Below, in pieces: positions 1-9,122 of a stretch of DNA of 64,000 nt (the first letter of the stretch is position 1; every line of letters starts with the position of its first letter). Under the pieces are notes generated by a model. That model ran no database searches, was not told the origin of the DNA, and was given only the letters and a program-made list of their open reading frames with translations. The translations under genes and the position numbers were made by a program. Origin of the DNA: Hyaloraphidium curvatum (Eukaryota > Monoblepharomycota > Hyaloraphidiomycetes > Hyaloraphidiales > Hyaloraphidiaceae); assembly GCA_025558095.1 (NCBI GenBank), contig JAIVFI010000001.1:185001-249000 (forward strand), read 5' to 3'.

Positions 1-1874
1 CGGGCGGTGTCTTTGCCAGCGGTACTGTCGCATTCGAACCCGGGGACTGCACCATCCCCTCGTTGGCTTCCCTGCGGAGCTTGCCGGCGTGTGCACAGGC
101 GGAAGGCCGTCGCTGGGAACTCGACGACGCACGACGTGACCTGCAACACCCTGGGATCGGCCATCCTTCTGCTCTGCCGGGCTCCGGTTCGGACGGAACG
201 GCGGCCAACACGGTGAGCCGGCGCGGGGTTGCCAGGCCCCGGATTCGGGGCACCCGTGGCACGCGCAGGACGACCGACTCCGCGCGACGCCAGCAGGCGC
301 GGGCGGTAGCTGGCGCCTTAGAGCACGGGCTGGGCGTCGAGTTGGAAAGACTGCGAAACGAACGAAGCTCCGGAATGTTCGGGGGGACTTGGCTTTTCGA
401 ACAACGAGGGTGAGGGTTAGACAGAAACACTATCAAGCGACGTTAATCCTTCCCCGAAGCACGGAGTTCAAGGAACGAAATGTTAATCCCATCGATTCAG
501 TCCCGACCTCTGCTAAACCCGATAGCACCCACCGTTCGGCAGTCACTGCACGGATGTCGATATCGGTGAGTCTGCATGGATCCTCATTTTCGCGCACAGT
601 CTGCTCGGCCGAGCCGCAACTGGAGCACCGGCTTTGGCACTTTGCACGGCGCCACCGGACCTCGATGCGGGTCGGCCCAGTTGCGATGGGACCGGGGAAG
701 GCTGTTCCGCGGTCGGGGAGCGGCGGGGAGCGAGGCGGCGGGCGGGCCTCGGTCGCGGATGCCGGCGCCGACGGGGCACCTTCATCGATGCCCTCCGACG
801 GCGTCGCTGGTTTTCCTGCTCCGTTATGATGCGGGCCGCCGCAGACGACGGGCGCGGGAGGCAGACGGCGGCTCCGATGGGCAGAAGAGGGCCCGCGCTC
901 CTCGACGTTCCCGTGACACCCGTTGCTGCTCTACACGGACATCTGCAGAACATATGGAGGACTTTCAGAGCTGTTTTCATTGCGGAGAGCGGCCGGAGGG
1001 CGAGGGAGTATTCCAGCAGTGGGGCCGTCCCGATGTGGAGCTCTTTGTTCCCGGGGCCGAGGAGATCCTGGCTAAGGTGCCGGGGTGGAGGGACGGGTCG
1101 GCGACCGTTTCCGTAGCAGACAATCGTTCTGATTCCCAGCAACCGAATCCAAGACATTCATCCTACCCGTCGCGCTGCTGCAAGCTCGATGAAACGGGAT
1201 GCGTATACTGCAACCGGCCCACGTGTTGGGCGCCGGTGCCTCGCTCCATTGCGCGGTGACACTCGGCGACTCCGACATCGGCGTGCGACGCTGAAGGCAT
1301 CTATGAGAGAGAAGAACGCTACGACAGGTCAACGGAGCTTGATGGACGGCGGGCTGGCGATGGGAGAGCTGTTGTTGGAGCTGGGTTTTCTCTTGCTGGA
1401 AATTGACAATATAGGGCAGTTGGCCACATATGGGTTCGAGCCTGGATCTTCGCTAAAGGTTTGAAGCGCTCGGTTCGATTCGCAACTAGCGGTTCTAGAG
1501 CTCAGTTAGGCGAAAAGTCTAAACTTCCGTTTCGAATAGGGGCCGGGGATCTGGCTGATCACCTGGACGATGGACCCAATCAGGTGACCAAGGGAGCCAG
1601 GGACGCCATAGTCGAACATGCTGGCCGTTTCTTCTGAGGCTGCAGTGCCCTGATTTTCCACCGAGGGGTAGTGATCAGTTTGTGAGGTGCACTTAGGTAG
1701 GGGTTTTTAGGCTGCGGCGCTAGAGTTAACTCGGGAGTGGGCGCGCCCGGATCACGCGACCCCCTTCTCCCGGCTTCCTTCAACCGTCGGGCTTAGCCCC
1801 ACCGCTTAGACCGCTCCCTGCCCCGCGCCGCCCCGCTCCCCCGCTCGCCCCGAATCTCGCCTTCCCGCGCGCCG
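1..1874. other. No gene identified
   Basis: This 1.9 kb stretch has only short overlapping open frames on both strands. None has recognisable motifs, a convincing start, or splice-compatible neighbours. No tRNA T-arm with a pairing stem was found, although several GTTCGA-like words occur. The last few hundred bases should hold the promoter and 5' leader of the HMG-box gene that starts at 1875. I see no obvious TATA box. Confidence 0.5.
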
Positions 1875-4304
1875 ATGGCGAAGGGCACCGCCGCGCCGCC
1901 GAGCAAGGCGGCGCCCGGCAAGGCCAGCAAGGCCGCGACGCCGGCCAAGCCGCCCGCGGCGCCGGCCAAGTCGCCGGCAAAGGGCCGCGCGGAGCCGAAG
2001 AAGCGCGCGGCGTCGTCGTCGAGCGGCTCGAGCAGCGACGAGGACCGCGCGCCGCAGCGGCCGTCGCAGCCCGTCGAGGTCGAGGAGTCGAGCAGCAGCA
2101 GCAGCTCGGCGTCCGACATGGAGGAGGTCATCGAGCCGCAGCAGCCGCCGCCAAAGGGCAAGCAAAAGCAGCAGCCGCTCGTCGCCGACGTGCCCGTCGT
2201 CACCGTGCGCATCGACAAGGAGGTCTCGGGCGGCGACAAGAAGGGCAAGCCCGCGGACAAGGCCAAGAAGGGAGGCGTCGTCCCCGCCCCCGCCCCCGCC
2301 CCGGCCCCGGCCGCCAAGCCCGCACCCGCCTCCAAGCCCGCCAAGCCCGCCGCCCCCGCGGCCGCTGAGAAGGAAAAGGCCAAGCCGGCGGAGAAGTCCA
2401 AGCCCGCCGCCAAGGCACCCGTCAAGGCCGCCAGCGAGAGCAGCAGCAGCAGCTCCAGCAGCAGCGAGGACGAAGCCGAGCAGGAGCACGAGGCCCCGGC
2501 CGCCGAGGTCGAGGCGCCCCACGGTGCGTTCCGTCGCGCTCCGACCCCTCCTGCCGCGCTGACAGGTGCATGCGCGCCGCAGCCGCCGAAGCCGACGCCA
2601 AGAAGCGCCGCGGCCGCCCGCCCGGGCGCCGCTCCAAGCCCAAGCGCGACCCCGACGCCCCCAAGCGCCCCGGATCGGCCTACACCATCTTCGTGCAGGA
2701 GAAGCACGCCGAGGTCAAGGCCCGCCTCGAGGCCGAGCTCAGGGAGGAGGAAGCCGCCTCGGGGCAGGAGGAGGAGGGCGGCAAGAGCAAGGTGCAGAAG
2801 GCCGTCATCGGCGAGCTGGGCAAGATCTGGAAGGCCATGACCGACGAGGAGAAGGAGGTGGGCGGCGCGCGGCCGTCTCTCCCCGGCTGGCAAGCTGACC
2901 CCCGTCTTTTCCTATCCCAGCCCTACAAGGAGAAGGCCTCCGTCGAAAAAGCGCTCTACGAAGCCAAGAGCAAGGAGTACACCGACTCGGGCGCCAAGGA
3001 GCGCTGGGCCGCGGAGCACCCCAAGGTCGACGCCAAGCACCCCGCCCCCGCCGCCACCGCCGCCATGTTCGCCACCCCGGCGCCGCACGTCCCCGTCAGC
3101 ACCGTCAACCCCGCGCTGCACGCCAAGCTCGTGCGGTTCGCGGAGGAGGACGGGTTCGAGGGTGCCAACGAGATCCAGGCCATGATCGCCGCGCTGCCCA
3201 CGGAGCAGAGGAACGAGGCACACCGCAGGTTCAACTACCTGCTCGACTACAAGAGGCTAAGGACGGTCGACCAGTGGGTGTCGCAATGCACAGTGCCCGG
3301 CGTAATTCGGTTTCTTGTTGCGGAGCTGATGACTCCCCTCCCCAAGGCTGGCCATGGCCATCGAGAACATCCCCGCTGCCGACACACCGCGCCCCGCCGC
3401 CGTGGCGCCGGCCGCCATGGTCGTCGAGAAGAAGGAATCCTCGTCGGCTCGCAAGGTCAAGCCCGAGGTCGAGATGACCGACAAGGCCAAGCACCGCAAG
3501 GCCAACCAGGCGTGGAAGCGCATGCTCGTCGTGGGTTTCCCCCTCGCCCGTCCCCGTCCCGCGCACGGAACTGATTGCCGCGTCCTTTTCCCGCAGCGCG
3601 ACCTCGGCTTCCCCAAGCAGCCCGAGACGAGCTACCTCGCCTTCCGCACCGCGCACCAGAAGCCCGTGCGCGACCAGCTCGCGCGCAACCACCCCGCCGG
3701 CGCCTCGATCCCCATGAAGGAGGTCGCCGAGGCCGTGGCGACCATGTGGCGCGCGCTCTCGGACGAGGAGAAGCGCATCTGGGACGCCAAGGCCGAGGCC
3801 AACAAGCGCGACTACGAGCGCCGCGTGGAGGAGTGGGCGAGGGAGCACCCCGGGTACTCGCTCGAGGTGCCGGCGCACGAGGTGGACAAGTGGGCGAGGG
3901 TGGAGGAGCCGGCGGGGGGCAAGAGGAAGAGGAAGAGCGCGGCGCACGAGGCGCACGAGGAGGAGGGGGAGCACGAGGAGGAGCACGAGGAGGAGGGATC
4001 GCCGGAGCCGGCTCCGGCGCCCGCCAAGGTGGGCTCGTCGTCTTCATGCCGTGTGCACTAGCTCATTAGCGGACGCTTGGTCGACAGCCCGACCCCGTTC
4101 CCGCCGCTGTCGCCTCGGGCGACGACGAGGAGGAGGACGAGGAGGAGCGCCGCAGGCGCAAGGAGGCCAAGCGCGCTCGCAAGGAGCAGAAGAAGCTCGA
4201 AAAGATGAGGGCTGGTGGGTTCATCGGTCGGTTTGACCCAACGAGTGCTGACAGGTCCATCCAGGCAAGTAATCGGATACTGGTGCTTTCGTCGATGTGT
4301 GTAG
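1875..4304 (+). CDS. Two-HMG-box chromatin protein with acidic/serine-rich N-terminus
   Basis: Probable nuclear DNA-bending protein. Exons by hand: 1875-2523, 2583-2857, 2921-3273, 3347-3530, 3597-4028, 4088-4214 and 4255-4304, about 689 aa, with all phases agreeing. The N-terminal ~215 residues are Lys/Pro/Ala-rich with polyserine-acidic blocks. An AT-hook-like stretch (KKRRGRPPGRRSK) precedes HMG box 1 (KRPGSAYTIFVQEKH ... DEEKEPYKEKA, about residues 230-330). HMG box 2 starts near residue 488 (PKQPETSYLAFR ... WRALSDEEKRIWDAKA). Between the boxes, near residues 376-420, lies a module (EIQAMIAALPTEQR ... LLDYKRLR) also found at the C-terminus of the next gene. The C-terminal tail is Glu/Lys-rich. 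The last intron (4215-4254, 40 bp) is doubtful; unspliced, the frame would end at 4396. HMG assignment is firm; the exact role (Nhp6/HMGB-like or other) is not. Confidence 0.8.
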
Positions 4305-4605
4305 TCTCTTTCGGATCATGTTGTAATGCTCTTCGAATGGAATGGAATCAACGGGTTAAAGCAGTTTGGGACGGGCGACCCTGGGGCGACCCGTGACCCG
4401 GAAAAACGACCGCGTTCCACACCTCACGTCGCTGGGGAACGCGACTAGACGCGATCCGCGTCTGAGGAAGGCCCAGGCATCGGACAGACGCGTTCCCCGC
4501 GCGCGGCAGCTCGCTTCGGCGCTGGTCGCATCGCACGACTTGTCTCCAGTCACCCGGACCACCTCTACCCCTTGCGCACCGCTAGGCACCCTTTGACCGG
4601 CGGTG
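4305..4605. other. Intergenic spacer with no recognised feature
   Basis: About 300 bp between the HMG-box gene and its same-strand neighbour. It should contain the terminator of the first (whose end could be as late as 4396) and the promoter of the second. No RNA gene, repeat or clear TATA element was seen. Confidence 0.4.
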
Positions 4606-5607
4606 ATGGACCTGAAGGTCGTGTTCGTCGGGGACAAGGTCGTCATGGGTCCGCTACGGCTCGAAGTCTTCGAAGAGCGTGCTCTGCGCGTGACCGACGC
4701 CTCGGGCGCCGTTCGGGTCGACGTGGTGCTCCGCGAGATTGACAACATCGCCGTGGGTACTCCCTTCGTCGATGTCTAATCACACCATACCAACAATGCC
4801 CTTCAGGTCACCGCGGCCCCGGACAGTCAGCAGTTTCTCGCCATCTCGACTCGCCGCGGACTCGGCGTTCAGGAGTTTTTTGGGCGCTACAAGGGTTCTG
4901 CGCGTAGGTTTTGTTCTTGCCCGGGAGGATGCTGTGATCGTGGCTCATATTGCGTCGCCAGAGGGGAGGTTCATGGTCAGCACAGATCATCTTCGTTGCA
5001 GGGAACCACCAAGCGCTGCTCACCTTCTCCAACCGCCTTCGCCAAGCAGCACTCGTGCCCGAGTTCGCGCCCATCACGTGAGCCTACGAGCGGCAGGGGA
5101 GAACGAGTAGATCCTGCTAACCCCGACCTGTCCTCCAGTCCATCGCAGGCAAACCTGTGCTTCTACCCCGACCCAGAGCGATCGTACTTCCGCAAGCTCG
5201 CAGGCCAAGACCAGACACCGCCGCCCGCACCGGCCTCCGCAGCGCGCGCGACCAATCCCAGCTCCGCTGCCTCCGGCGTCGCACCCTCTGGCTCCGCACC
5301 CTCGGCCCCCATCACCGCCACCGCCGCCGCCAGGAAGCGCAAGCGGGCCGCATCTCGCAGCCTCGTCACCATCAGCGCCATCCCGATCCACACCGAGACT
5401 TTGGCCGCCATCCCTAGCCCGATGCCGCAGACGCCCATTCCGGACTACCGCGAATTGGTCCACCGTTTCAGCAAAGACGACGCTTTCGATGGGGCGGAGG
5501 AGATTCAGGCTGCGATCGCCGCACTTCCGCATGAGCCGAGGGCCAAGGCACAGCGCAAGTTCCGCGCCCTTCTGGAGTACAAGAGGTTGAAGGTCGCCAA
5601 TGAGTAA
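4606..5607 (+). CDS. Unrecognised protein sharing a C-terminal module with the HMG-box neighbour
   Basis: Spliced model 4606-4752, 4807-4894, 5002-5077 and 5139-5607 gives 259 aa with consistent phases. The N-terminal ~105 residues alternate hydrophobic and charged residues (MDLKVVFVGDKVVMGPLRL ... LREIDNIAV ... FLAISTRRGLGVQEFFGRYK) and look like a small beta-rich domain that I cannot name. A Pro/Ala/Ser-rich linker with a basic patch (ARKRKRAASR) follows. The last ~45 residues (HRFSKDDAFDGAEEIQAAIA ... LLEYKRLKV) closely match a segment of the HMG-box protein encoded just upstream on the same strand. The shared module and adjacency suggest a local duplication of this domain and possibly a related nuclear role, but that is inference. 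The ATG at 4606 is the first in frame. Confidence 0.6.
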
Positions 5608-5883
5608 GCCTGACAAATCTGCATGGTGGCGGGATGTACACGACTGACTCCGCGGGCGCCTGTGCACCGCAGCCTTGTCGAGATCCTGGGTGATCGCACC
5701 TTTCCGGACATGGATGATTGAACCCTTCGATTCTCTGACGTCTCTTTGTCTCCTGATGTGTTGCTTTGTCAATGAATACAGTCGGTTTCCGCCGCAGGCC
5801 ATTCACGAGCCGGCTCTCCGACGACGCGGTGAGCGTGTTGACAACATAGCAAACCGCCGCCACGCCCTCATCTTTCGCTCGCT

Positions 5884-7011
5884 ATGGAGGACGCGTCGAA
5901 GCACCGTGTCGACTTCTTCTTCGACTACTTATCTGTGCGCTCCTCCATCGCCGCCGTACACGACGCGAAGGGCTAATCGCATGTGTCTCCCATGCCTTCT
6001 CGCCGTGTTCCCCTCTGCTCGTCGAATCCCGTCTCTGTTGCCTTGGACGACATTAGCCCTTTGCCTACCTTGCGTATTTCCAGTTGAAGGATCTCCGGGC
6101 CCAGTTTCAGCGGGAACAGGGCCGGACTTTTGAGTTTAACTTGGTTCCCGTGGGTCCGCCCCTTCGAACACGTTTCACATAGGACACTGAGCATGTGCCG
6201 TGACAGGTCGTCTTTGGCAAGCTCCTTGACTATTGGGGGAACGTTGGGCCGGCAGAAGTACCGAGCAAACGACTCGTTGGGTTCTTTCCCTAGCAGAAAG
6301 ACTTCCCGAGCTCACCCCCTCTCTTTTCTCTTTCTTTCTTCTTTTCTCTCTCCTCTCCTCCCCCTTTTCAGTGGCTCGCCTTCGATACTCGTCGATTTGC
6401 CCGCGTCAGATGGCCTGACGGGAGCGTCAAGGTCGGAGGCCCCAAACGGCATCCGTTCAAGCCGGTACTTGCGCTGCGGCTCAGTTTGAAAGAGATCTCG
6501 GGCTCGGATCAGGAAAAGGTGGTCGACGCGCTGTGGCGTGGTGCTTGGGGTGGGTCTCCGTCTTCTTTTGATGGCGCTTCACGGACAGAACTTTGTCCAA
6601 CCTCCATTGGACCACTATGCAGACTCGAAATACGAATACGACGTCTCCGACCCTGCGGACCTCCAAACCCTCCTCGTCAAGTTTGCCGGCCTCTCTCCCG
6701 CCCGTGCCACTCAGCTTCTCGATCTGGCAAACCAGGAGACGGCAAAGCAGGCCTTGATGCGGACCACGGCCGACGCGATCGAAAAGCACCGGATCTGGGG
6801 CGTCCCCGTTACCGTCGTCGATGGACAGGACGTCTACTGGGGAAATGACCAGATCCCCTACGTCGAGCTGCAGCTCCGTGGCAAGGGCGTGCTGACGCAG
6901 GCCGGGATGTCGAAGGAAGAGCGGGAGGATCTGGAGACCTGGGAGCAGCTGCAGCGCGGGATCGATCGGAAGGGGATGAACCCCAACGAGAGGTTGAAGG
7001 GGAAGCTGTAG
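5884..7011 (+). CDS. DsbA-like thioredoxin-fold protein, HCCA isomerase/GST-kappa type
   Basis: Member of the 2-hydroxychromene-2-carboxylate isomerase/GST-kappa group, glutathione-dependent thioredoxin-fold enzymes of aromatic or xenobiotic metabolism. Exons 5884-5934, 6057-6149, 6207-6275, 6372-6549 and 6623-7011 give 259 aa in continuous phase. Support: the N-terminal strand VDFFFDYLSPFAYLAYFQL with the expected serine; the VVFGKLLDYWGNVGP and VPSKR region; an FDTRRFAR/ALRL helix region; then the LWRGAW ... DVSDPADLQTLL segment; and the conserved C-terminal GVPVTVVDGQDVYWGNDQIP. Length is close to the usual ~200-230 aa plus a charged tail. No signal peptide is seen; mitochondrial or peroxisomal targeting cannot be judged. 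Substrate is unknown. Confidence 0.8.
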
Positions 7012-7260
7012 ATTGAAAAGAGGTGGTTCTAGGCTCTCTTGGTCGTTCAATCTTCTAACTAGGGCGGGCCCAATGAGGTATATTGTCGTCTTTCAGAATG
7101 AGGGCCCTTCGACGATTTGCTCCGCCACTTGGCCCCCCCCTGCTGAGCCGACGCCGCCACGACTCGCCCAACACCCTCTAACTGGGCGTTTGCCTTCGAA
7201 CACTGGCGGCGAAGACCATCTTTCCGTCAGACCCAAGCCGAACGGCGGCCCGCGGCCACG

Positions 7261-9045
7261 ATGCGCCTTTTCTGGCCCCTGGCCGTGCTGCTGCTGTTAG
7301 CCGGCTCTGCCCTTGGCATTCCCCGGAGGTCCTCGGATGGGGCTGACCAAGGCGATTTGCCCCGCCATGCGGATTCTGCGGGTCCTGCCCGGCCACGGAG
7401 GGCCTTCTGGCGACGGCAGGAGAGCTTCTCCAACCCGGAGGGCTATCGCCTCGCCTCCCTCCCGAACCTCGCGCAGGCCGACTTCGACCAGTACCACTCC
7501 TACGCCGGAGTTGTGCCGCTGAACCGGACGCGGAGCCAGCTCTTCTTCTGGCTCGTCACCCCGAAAGCGAACCCGCGGCCCCGGACGCGCCCGCTTATCC
7601 TCTGGCTCAACGGCGGGCCGGGCTGCTCCTCGATGGACGGCCTGTGGCTAGAGAACGGGCCCTATCGGGTCGTAGAGAACTCGGGAGGGGATCGCGTGGT
7701 GCTGAACAAGCCGAACTGGGTCGACGGGGCGGGCAACATGCTCTTTCTGGACCAGCCCGTCGGTACGGGCTACTCCTGGACGGGCGGTGCCTTGCTGCGG
7801 ACGCAAACGGAGATGGCGCGCGACGTCTTGAACTTCCTACTTTCGTGGTTCTCCATCTTCTCGGATTACCAGCAACCCGACTTCTATATCTCCGGCGAAT
7901 CATTTGCGGGCACGTACATCCCCTACATCGCCCGGGCAATCCTCGATTACAACGCGCTTCCGACGACGAAGAAGCCGATCAACCTCAAAGGAATCGCCAT
8001 CGGCAACGGCTGGATCGACCCGGTGGCGGGCTACAAGTCCTATATCTCTTTTGCCGATGAGGAGAAGCTGTGGAAGCCAGACTCTGTGCACCGGCGCAAC
8101 GCGCTCTCGAACCTTGAAACCTGCCTGGCCTTGCAGGAGGAGAAGCCGGCCATCTCGGCGTACGCCCCTTGCGAACAGGTCCTACAAGACTTGGTTGCCG
8201 GCAGCCGGGAAGTCACTCCTGGCGGATCGTGCGTGAACATCTATGACATCCGCCTGGAGGACACGAACCCGCTCTGCAATGGAATGTCGTGGCCGCCGGG
8301 CGTCGATGACATGAGGACCTACCTCGTCCGCGACGACGTTGTGGAAGCCGTAAACGTGAACGGCTCTGCTCGCAACCCCATCTGGGACGAGTGCTCTAAC
8401 AGCGTTTATTTTTCCATGGATCGCGACCTGACTAGCGCGCCCAGTGTCACTCTGTTTCCGGGCCTGCTGGAAGACGGCCTTCGTGTGATGCTCTACTCGG
8501 GCAAATCGGATTTGATTTGCAACTGGCACGGGACCCGCGATCTGATTTCTGAATTGGAGTGGGCAGGTGCGACCGGCTTTTCGGCACAAAGCGCACTAGG
8601 GCCGTTTGTCGTGCGCAACGGGACCGTCGCCGGGGAAGTTCAGCACGAGCGCAATTTGACTTTCCTCCTGCTCAACGAGGCTTCGCACATGGCTCCATTT
8701 GATCAGCCGGGTGCAACTAGTGACATGATGTCCTTCTTCATATCTGACTCGTTTGTTGGGACGACGGCGTCGACTGCTCGGACTTCTTCGACAATGACCA
8801 CCTCTTTGTCTCGCACTGTCACCGTCGGACCAACAACTGCTTCAATGTCGACCAGGACTGCTTCAGCATTGACGACGAGGACCTCGGCCGCAACGTCGGA
8901 GACATCCAGCCGCGCGACGGGGACTGTGTCCGTTACCGCGCCGATCACTCTTTCGACGTCGCGACCCAGCTCGGCGGCGGCCACGGTCTTCTTTGGGCCA
9001 TTGACTCTGATTGCCGGAGTGTTATCGCTTTTCCTCACGGTTTAG
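7261..9045 (+). CDS. KEX1: Kex1-like serine carboxypeptidase (peptidase S10)
   Basis: Single-exon 594 aa secretory-pathway serine carboxypeptidase. Kex1-type enzymes trim C-terminal Lys/Arg from proproteins after Kex2 cleavage in the late Golgi. The ATG at 7261 begins a clear signal peptide (RLFWPLAVLLLLAGSALG). The catalytic serine motif is GESFAGTYIPY (about residue 220), the substrate-binding motif LNGGPGCSSMDG is near residue 117, the catalytic Asp lies in YSGKSDLICN, and the His in NEASHMAPFDQP. Several N-glycosylation sequons occur. A Ser/Thr-rich stalk from about residue 500 leads to a C-terminal hydrophobic segment (VFFGPLTLIAGVLSLFLTV) ending the protein, so the topology is type I with almost no cytosolic tail. 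Yeast Kex1 has a longer acidic tail, which is missing here. Membership in S10 is firm; the Kex1 specificity is inferred. Confidence 0.85.
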   Translation: MRLFWPLAVLLLLAGSALGIPRRSSDGADQGDLPRHADSAGPARPRRAFWRRQESFSNPEGYRLASLPNLAQADFDQYHSYAGVVPLNRTRSQLFFWLVTPKANPRPRTRPLILWLNGGPGCSSMDGLWLENGPYRVVENSGGDRVVLNKPNWVDGAGNMLFLDQPVGTGYSWTGGALLRTQTEMARDVLNFLLSWFSIFSDYQQPDFYISGESFAGTYIPYIARAILDYNALPTTKKPINLKGIAIGNGWIDPVAGYKSYISFADEEKLWKPDSVHRRNALSNLETCLALQEEKPAISAYAPCEQVLQDLVAGSREVTPGGSCVNIYDIRLEDTNPLCNGMSWPPGVDDMRTYLVRDDVVEAVNVNGSARNPIWDECSNSVYFSMDRDLTSAPSVTLFPGLLEDGLRVMLYSGKSDLICNWHGTRDLISELEWAGATGFSAQSALGPFVVRNGTVAGEVQHERNLTFLLLNEASHMAPFDQPGATSDMMSFFISDSFVGTTASTARTSSTMTTSLSRTVTVGPTTASMSTRTASALTTRTSAATSETSSRATGTVSVTAPITLSTSRPSSAAATVFFGPLTLIAGVLSLFLTV

Positions 9046-9122
9046 AAGGGGACGCGGACGCAATAGACAAGATGAGACTCAGAGAGCTGCAACTGAGCCA
9101 CGTCGCGGCCACCGGCCTACAG

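Noticed and set aside
26-60. ATTCGAACCCGGGGA as a possible minus-strand tRNA T-arm
   Set aside because: The bases flanking the loop do not form a five-base-pair stem and no D-arm or acceptor stem pairs with it.
404-421. GAGGGTGAGGGTTAG as an interstitial telomere repeat
   Set aside because: Only about two imperfect units, too short to distinguish from chance.
543-1259. Overlapping open frames of 160-227 codons on both strands
   Set aside because: GC-rich shadows of each other with Arg/Pro/Gly-biased translations and no motif.
1425-1490. GGGTTCGAGCC and GGTTCGATTCG as tRNA T-arms
   Set aside because: Stem halves do not pair, and no anticodon or acceptor structure is visible.
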